A stretch of DNA of 64,000 bases from Eumeta japonica. Its lineage: Eukaryota > Arthropoda > Insecta > Lepidoptera > Psychidae. The stretch covers positions 62,001-126,000 of the forward strand of contig BGZK01001222.1 of assembly GCA_005406025.1 (NCBI GenBank). Reading direction: 5' to 3'. A program made the translations under genes and the position numbers. The notes beneath the pieces were generated by a model. The model saw only the letters and a program-made list of their open reading frames with translations. It was not told the DNA's origin and searched no databases. Shown here in pieces: positions 58,076 through 64,000 of the stretch (the stretch's first letter is position 1; each line of letters starts with the position of its first letter).

Positions 58076-59380
58076 GCGAACTGTTTCTGCATAGAAACGA
58101 CTAGAAAGATGAAAATGGCTGGATAATAATTATCTGTGTAGTTATAATTAGTAGCATGAAAAATGAACCACACGCGACGATATTCACATAGTAGCCGATT
58201 AATTTAGGATTGCCTACTGCGCAGGTACAATGTCATGCGCAGGTCTCTCTTTTCGTGCCATTACATACAAACATACGGTTGCAGTACATATTGTAACGTG
58301 TTTATACTGTTCAGGTTGTTAAAAAATTTGTTCGATAGGAAAAAATAAAAAGTCGTTGAAATTTCGTGTAGCGTGCGTTAGGTGTTTTTAGAGGAACACA
58401 ATTATCATTTGTATCGAAACAACACAGTGTCGTACTAGTGATCTATTGAAGACTATTTTGAAGCTCTTTTAAAATAACAAACGAAATAACAACAACATAA
58501 ACATACATGTACTTTATCGGACGAAATACTATGAGTGGGTCAAATATCATGGAAAATATTTTTTTAACTCAGGACACTACAAACACAAATTAAAACTTGA
58601 GCATATAAATTATTTTCAGCACTATTTTAATCATTCATAAAATATTGGATTTTAAATCACACTAAAATACTAAACAATCTTGCCAATGAAATAAAATCCG
58701 ACTAAAAAAATCTATTAATATAATCAAAGATTTTTGAGGCTAAAGATAAGCAAGGCCCGGTGAAACTCGAGTTTCGTAATTTGACATTCTTTTACTCAAT
58801 ACTTTAATTTATCAAAGTTTATAAATGTAAGTGTTGAGTTTAGGTATCGCTTATTAACTTTGTGTTAATCGCTTTTAAGAACTTTAAAATACAAATAATA
58901 GAATTATTTTAAAACGTTTTTAATGGTGGTTATTATTTTTATTTGGAATAGTTATTTCATTTAGCATTTCTTAGTAATTAAGAAATTGAACTTAGTAATC
59001 AATTTAAATTTTAATTATAGTCAAAACTTGTACTACATCATTAATTCCACATCACTAAGTGCATTTTCATGATCGTTAGATGCTTAACAATCTCAAAGAA
59101 ATTTAATAGTAATTCGTATTTGTCTTTGAGGAGTTACTGTGGTCATCTCTGGTCTCCATCATCATCCACTTCCAAATCATAAGGTGCACTTTGAAAATAT
59201 CCGAATTTTTATGAGTGCCTACAATGCTTGAGACGTTATTTTAATATCTTAAATATCTTATCAAAGCTTACAGTTTTTACAAAATTGGAACCGACCTAAG
59301 AGTACAATTTTTCAATTAAAAAGAATATCGAAATCGGTCAAAAAATTACGAAGTTCTGAGGTAATAATAAAATACCGGTT
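58076..59380. other. AT-rich, no gene seen
   Basis: No supported feature. 58200-58250 repeats the phrase TGCGCAGGT twice. Confidence 0.5.
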
Positions 59381-59382
59381 AT

Positions 59383-59745
59383 GTGCGTGTCGAGCCACGC
59401 GCAGTGTAGGTTCCGTAGTTACTCGTCAAAAGACCTTATGTGTCAGGAAGAACGAAGAGTTTCTTTTGATACTTTGAATCTATTAATTGCGTTCACGATT
59501 TACGGCCATTAACGTCTAAATCGCGCCCACATAGGGTGAGTGTTAAGGAAGTCATGATTTTATATGTCCACAATTTTCATGCTTCTGAAAATTATATTGG
59601 TCACCTATTTTACCCAATCAAAAACGACATGTAAGTGATTTACAAATCTCTGTACAAAGCCGCGGATAAACAGACACAAATACAACAGACGGGCGGACGG
59701 ACATAGTGAAACTATTAAGGTTTCTTGTTTACTGCAGGACCGTAA
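59383..59745 (+). mobile_element. Family N element (copy 4), internally deleted
   Basis: 5' tip GTGCGTGTCGAGCCACGCGC then GTAGGTTCCGTAGTTACTCG, ATTAACGTCTAAATCGCGCC, CACCTATTTTACCCAATCAA, then directly the 3' part GCGGATAAACAGACACAAAT and the 3' tip AAGGTTTCTTGTTTACTGCA. Compared with copies 1 and 2 it lacks some 400 bp in the middle. It shows uninterrupted sequence where the mariner sits in copy 2. Confidence 0.85.
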
Positions 59746-59859
59746 AAAATATAATCGTATTGAGATGCTTTTTCATTCTTTTTTGAAGTCGGTTAAAAAT
59801 ATACAAAATAATGAAGAGCTCCTAATATAAATTTAACCTAAAAATTAAAAGCAGTTTTT

Positions 59860-60257
59860 AAGCTATTGCATAGCTTCTATCGCGGGTCTTGAGCGTGGAG
59901 ACCGAATCCAGAAATTCCGTAACGAAAATAACCTAACACCCCCCGCTCCGACCGGCACAGCGGTGATACTTTTTACTTTTGCCATCTATCGATGATTAGC
60001 AGAACTTTTAATGACTTTTTTTAAATATCACGCTTGTCTCTTTAGTTCAGCAACTCGCAACTCTAGGTGGCATTGGTTGTATCGGTGTTACTGCGCATAC
60101 GTAATCCCCCTCTTCGCCCCGCAATCTGGTGACTCATGCCTGCTTAGAGTTTCGGCATTAGGGCACCTCCTCAAAAAAAATACTGCATAAATAAAATAAA
60201 TAAATAATTATAATTGCATAAGTTGATAAAAAATACTATGCAATAGCTTTACCGCGG
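59860..60257 (+). repeat. Unclassified repeat bounded by TATGCAATAGCTT-like direct repeats
   Basis: TTGCATAGCTTCTATCGCGG at 59867-59886 and ATGCAATAGCTTTACCGCGG at 60238-60257 are similar direct copies about 370 bp apart. Between them, CTCGCAACTCTAGGTGGCAT, TACTGCGCATACGTAATCCC and GGTGACTCATGCCTGCTTAG are moderately GC-rich and familiar from lepidopteran repeats. No coding region. Confidence 0.5.
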
Positions 60258-61020
60258 CAGTCCCCGAGTGGTACACGTGTTTTTTTCAGTTAACCATGTG
60301 ATTGTTTAAATTACGCGGTTTTAAGTAACCACTTTATGTACCAGCACCGAGCCGATCTGTATATGTAATATAATACAACGATGTTTGTAAGACATGTAAA
60401 TTGATCAAGCGTGACTATGAACTATGGAACGGCGGCGGCCGTGTAGTCTCGAGCCCTGCTTGCCATCGAACCACAACGTGCTGATTTCGAAAGAACATTC
60501 CGGTGACATGGCCAATTAATATTTAACTTAGGTGTATTTAAGTTAACTATAATTTTCAAATCGTGCCTCGGAGAGCACGTTAATTTATTGTCAGTCCCTG
60601 ACGTTTTTTACATTTGTTAGTAGTTGTTAAAACGTAGTTTGGACACGTGACGACGGTTGTTAGCAGTCTCCGTTGAGATAGCTCGGAGAGCTTGAGTTTT
60701 TGAAACAAAAGATTGTGGGAGTGTATGCCTCAGCAATACCTAGTTTAAATAATGACGTAATGACCGATACAGACCACCTTAAAATACGGTTCGGTGCGAT
60801 CTGCTATGTACTTGAATACTACAGATTTGTAATTCTAACAAACGGGACAGTCATGATAAACATGTCCTGAAGTGATCCCATTTAAAATTCATATTAAAAA
60901 TGATATAACAAAAATAATCTCAAAAAGATTCACATTAATGGTACGATAAAATATTTTGAGTGAAATGTTCATTACTAAAAAAAAATGAATAATTTATGTA
61001 CTGAAAGTTAGACGGTCACA
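60258..61020. other. No gene; repeat-like block at 60565-60690
   Basis: 60565-60690 (CCTCGGAGAGCACGTTAA, GTGACGACGGTTGTTAGCAG) is related to 61640-61705 (CCGGAAAGCACGTTAAGCAG, GTGACGGCGGTCGTCAGCAG). 60430-60460 is a short GC-rich spot. Nothing codes. Confidence 0.5.
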
Positions 61021-61254
61021 ATTTGTGTGGCATTATAAATAGACGAACTTTTACCGAGTTTGTTATATTTACGATAATGTTTTCTTTTTCAAATTGTGAT
61101 GTGTCCCAAGCAGAGCCGGAATCAATCAGAACAGAAAAAGTGGTTGACTGTTCTGATCGAACGAACTTAATGAGGTACCGGAACCGAGCAGATCAGCCAA
61201 TGGTTTGTAACCTAAATAAAAATTTGGTTGGAAAGTCGGTATACGGGCGAAAGT

Positions 61255-61760
61255 TTTACGTGACAACGACTTTGAATGGTAAAATCATTTTAATGTGAAT
61301 ATTCATTCGTAAGTAGGAAGAAGGATGAAATAATAGTAACAATTTAAAACATTTATTTATACAAAGATTATATTTAAAAATTAATTTATACAAAGAATCT
61401 CGCACTGAATTTCATATTAACAAAATTTTATTTTACCTTTACATACATACGTATTTATATACAAATAATCAATTACTTGCAATTTTGTGCATGCATAATT
61501 CTAGTGCTGCGCGCGGCAGCGATCATAGTTGAGTGGAGAGACCAGAGTGACTCATCGTTACGTTACCGAGCGTTACACTTTCAAAGTGACTCCCAGCCAA
61601 CCTAATTTAAACGTTGTCACGTCAAAAACCACTCATTGTGAGACCCGGAAAGCACGTTAAGCAGTCGGACTTAGACGTTGTTATCTCGTCGGTGACGGCG
61701 GTCGTCAGCAGTCGACTCGCAATAAACCAGCGTCGGGAGCTTAATGTTCGAGACCTTCAA
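61255..61760 (+). repeat. Dispersed repeat, family S (copy 2)
   Basis: 61255-61640 is closely similar to 34415-34740 and extends on the right into the AGCACGTTAAGCAGTCGG block shared with 60.57 kb. The 91-codon frame 61023-61298 ends inside the repeat and has no known domain; I do not support it as a gene. Confidence 0.8.
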
Positions 61761-62245
61761 TTTCATATAAATAGATTGTAGGACATCTTAACAATGGGTT
61801 AACTAATACCTGACACAACTGTAATGATTAATGTCAATTATGTTATGACGATAAACTTTGTATGCTTATGTCCTGGTATTGTAGAAAAAATTTTGGGAAT
61901 CCCTATTGTTACTAAAAATATAAGCGGCTTCTTTTAGTCCTACTTGAAAAGGCGAGACTGGAATCGAGGTTGACCTCGGAATGCCACCAATACAAGAAGT
62001 TTCAGGCTTCACGTAACTTAAAAAAGTTCAATGGTGTAGAAAATTTTATGATTAATAAAATTAGATCATAATATTTTTTTTCAATAAGCATCTACTATGT
62101 AATATAAAAATTGATAAAAAAGCTACCAATGTTGAAGCAACATTCATTTCAGGAAAAAGGAATTAACTTTCAATAAACGCTATACTGTAACGCGAATTCT
62201 GTTCCCGTCGTTTCTTTTATTGAACGGTTGGTTAACTCGAGTCGT
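61761..62245. other. No gene seen
   Basis: AT-rich; GACTGGAATCGAGGTTGACC at 61958 is a trace of the purine hexamer texture. Confidence 0.5.
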
Positions 62246-62249
62246 ATAA

Positions 62250-62700
62250 ATTAGCCTGGTTAATCACTAGACAGGTCCACGAGTGACTTTTTGTCTGTTC
62301 TCGTTAAATTTACAGCCGCACGGCCGAGAACGTCGCAACGGCGGCGCCGCCTGCGAGCGGTCCCGGCCGCGGCCCTCGGGCGCGTAGGGTCGAAAGTGCG
62401 GCGACACGGCGAAACGTTTGATGTCGCCCGAACAGCGCCGCCGACAAAAATAAATAAAGCGAGAAACGGAGCCGCGCGTTTCAGAAACGACAAGTTGAAG
62501 AATGTCGAAATGTGTCATCTGTCAGTCGGTATTTAAAGCGATATGTTATTCCGGCGGCGTCGCGCCGTGCCGGGGCGCGGCAGCTGCTCGCCGCCAGATA
62601 TTGGGCGTCTGGAGAGGCGGCCGGCGGGAATGTGTCGGCCGTTTTCGGGCACGTTCGTGATGTTGAGTGAAAGATGGATACTTTTAGTGGATTCCGCGAC
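62250..62700. promoter_or_regulatory. GC-rich island 11
   Basis: Two GC-rich cores (62320-62400 with CGGCGGCGCCGCCTGCGAGC; 62550-62645 with GGCGGCCGGCGGGAATGTG) joined by AAATAAATAAAGCGAGAAAC and CGGTATTTAAAGCGATATG. Frames of 64-111 codons on both strands, including 62543-62878, are Arg-rich and mutually overlapping, so composition explains them. Candidate conserved non-coding element. Confidence 0.35.
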
Positions 62701-63467
62701 GAACACCACGAAAATGCATTTAGTCATTCGTAAACAAGCGAGACGGTTTCGTTTAGACTCTCTGACGATTATATTTAGAGAGAGGAGCGAAGCAGCACAG
62801 TCCAGTTACACGGTTTTTATTCATCGTCTCAACGCGTACCGGCAATGCATTATCCATAATCTTGCAATCGTAGACTAAAAGGTACTGTAAAAAAACATAC
62901 CAAAAAGTGTGTGTGTTCATGACCACACAGTACCGGTGACAACGTACACGTTTTTCTGATTCATGTAATAATATTATATTGATGATACATAATGAATATT
63001 ATTTCGACGAGTAAGCAAGTAATATAAATTGCACTCCGGATAATTGTGTTTTTAAAATAAAGGCATCAGATTCAAATCTATTTAAACACCGACTGGAGCC
63101 GTGTTCCCCCCATTTAGTCACCAACTCGAGCGTGACGGCTCAATTTCTTTCACTGGTCAGGCAAAGTGCATTGCACTCCGATACAGGTTTTCGCTCCAAG
63201 AACCTATAATTACAGAACGATCCAGTATTGATACTGAAGATTCTCTTAAAGTTCTGTGTTTGTTTAAATAACGATATTTGTATTGTCTTGTTGGCAAATG
63301 TACTTATAAAATTAAAACGTGGCTGTCACGGAACGCTCGGCAGACATGAAATAACGAAATTGAAAAAAATACATTATTTAAAAGCAGTACAAGTGCGAGT
63401 TGAACTCGTGTAGAAGGGCTTCTGTGCGATGAATGTATTATCTATCATGTTTTTTTTCATTTAACCC
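62701..63467. other. No gene seen
   Basis: Composition falls back to AT-rich; no coding or repeat feature supported. Confidence 0.45.
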
Positions 63468-63765
63468 ATTGCAAATGCAAATTTGTACTCAGAGTATTGA
63501 GATATTTACTATATTATTTTAATACCATGAATTTTTTGTAAATTTTTCTATATTCAATGAGTAAAGAACTACATTCTGTATTTTTTTTTTAATTTTACGT
63601 GTGGTAGTTTCGAAGATAACAAAAACAATTGCAAATATAAATTTGAACGCATAACATTGAGAGATTTACCTTGTTGTTTTAAAATTACATATTTGTTAAA
63701 AAAATTCCGATTTTTCGTAAGTATGAGCGAAGTAATTTCGGAGATAAATAAAACAACTGTTAACA
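63468..63765 (+). repeat. Diverged tandem duplication, period about 160 bp
   Basis: Unit 1 starts ATTGCAAATGCAAATTTG at 63468, unit 2 starts ATTGCAAATATAAATTTG at 63628. Both continue with an ATTGAGA.ATTTAC segment, TTGTTAAA/TTGTAAAT, and end in GTAGTTTCGAAGATAAC / GTAATTTCGGAGATAAA. Non-coding. Confidence 0.75.
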
Positions 63766-64000
63766 GTACAAGTAAAACTAACTTTATTTAATTCTTGTTT
63801 AGGTTTTAACTTTTTTCATCTTATTAAACGGTAAATATTGACTAATTATATTGAATTTTTCTACAAAATTATTGTAACCATAATATTGGTTAAGTCCACA
63901 AATGAATATTAAATATGAGCAATAGAATCAGAACGGACTTTCATGTTCAATGACTAAAATTCAGATATTTTTTTTTTATATTAGAGTGTTAAAATTGTAA
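63766..64000. other. AT-rich to window end, no gene seen
   Basis: No feature supported. Confidence 0.5.

Noticed and set aside
61023..61298. 91-codon plus-strand frame with a hydrophobic stretch near its start
   Set aside because: Its last 15 or so codons are inside repeat family S, and the 34.4 kb copy of the repeat does not keep the frame. No domain.
62543..62878. 111-codon plus-strand frame
   Set aside because: Lies over a GC-rich island with competing frames on both strands; Arg-rich composition is explained by base content.

Overview
The window looks like nuclear DNA of an insect, most probably a moth or butterfly (Lepidoptera). It is AT-rich, it begins with the last exon of a chitin-binding (R&R) cuticular protein gene, and nearly all recognisable content after that is interspersed repeats of kinds I associate with Lepidoptera: a tRNA-type SINE whose body reads TGATTGGCGCGGTCGG, a repeat carrying GAGGCAAACGAGCAGG, elements ending in runs of GACAGACGGACAGA followed by GGGTTCC, and elements ending in GAAGTCGGTT. 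The order assignment is from memory of these repeats, not from a search.

Layout. 1-1.3 kb: 3' end of one cuticular protein gene (plus strand; entry from the left edge, exon 816-1038, polyadenylation signal at 1305). From 1.3 to 64 kb I find no convincing host protein-coding exon. That stretch is a mosaic of (a) dead transposons, (b) short GC-rich islands in an AT-rich background, and (c) AT-rich sequence with nothing I can name.

Transposons. Five decayed pieces of one non-LTR retrotransposon family (RTE-like C-terminal half; 2.1-2.6, 8.4-9.0, 45.6-46.1, 53.8, 56.7-57.1 kb). One long jockey-type LINE on the minus strand (18.6-21.9 kb) with endonuclease, RT and C-terminal parts. One endonuclease scrap (12.7 kb). 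Four mariner elements from three families (13.26-13.68 kb; 24.89-26.12 and 35.26-36.75 kb, two copies of one family; 51.6-52.7 kb). A non-autonomous family I call N (18.56-22.70, 35.02-37.20, 50.87-51.26, 59.38-59.75 kb). A foldback MITE family I call M (17.8, 22.9, 46.6 kb). A dispersed repeat I call S (34.4 and 61.3 kb). A tRNA-derived SINE (33.67 kb), and several Helitron-like or unclassified repeats.

The best structure is nesting. At 35.0-37.2 kb a small MITE lies in a mariner, which lies in a family N copy; at 18.6-22.7 kb a jockey LINE splits another family N copy, and that same copy supplies the uninterrupted version of the site the mariner hit. A second pattern is a set of short-loop inverted repeats with 17-28 bp arms and zero or one mismatch, scattered over the window. 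A third is a series of GC-rich islands, several with homeodomain-type TAAT cores, which could be conserved regulatory elements of a gene-poor domain; this is inference and needs cross-species alignment. I see no operon-like, CRISPR-like or otherwise new multi-gene system here.
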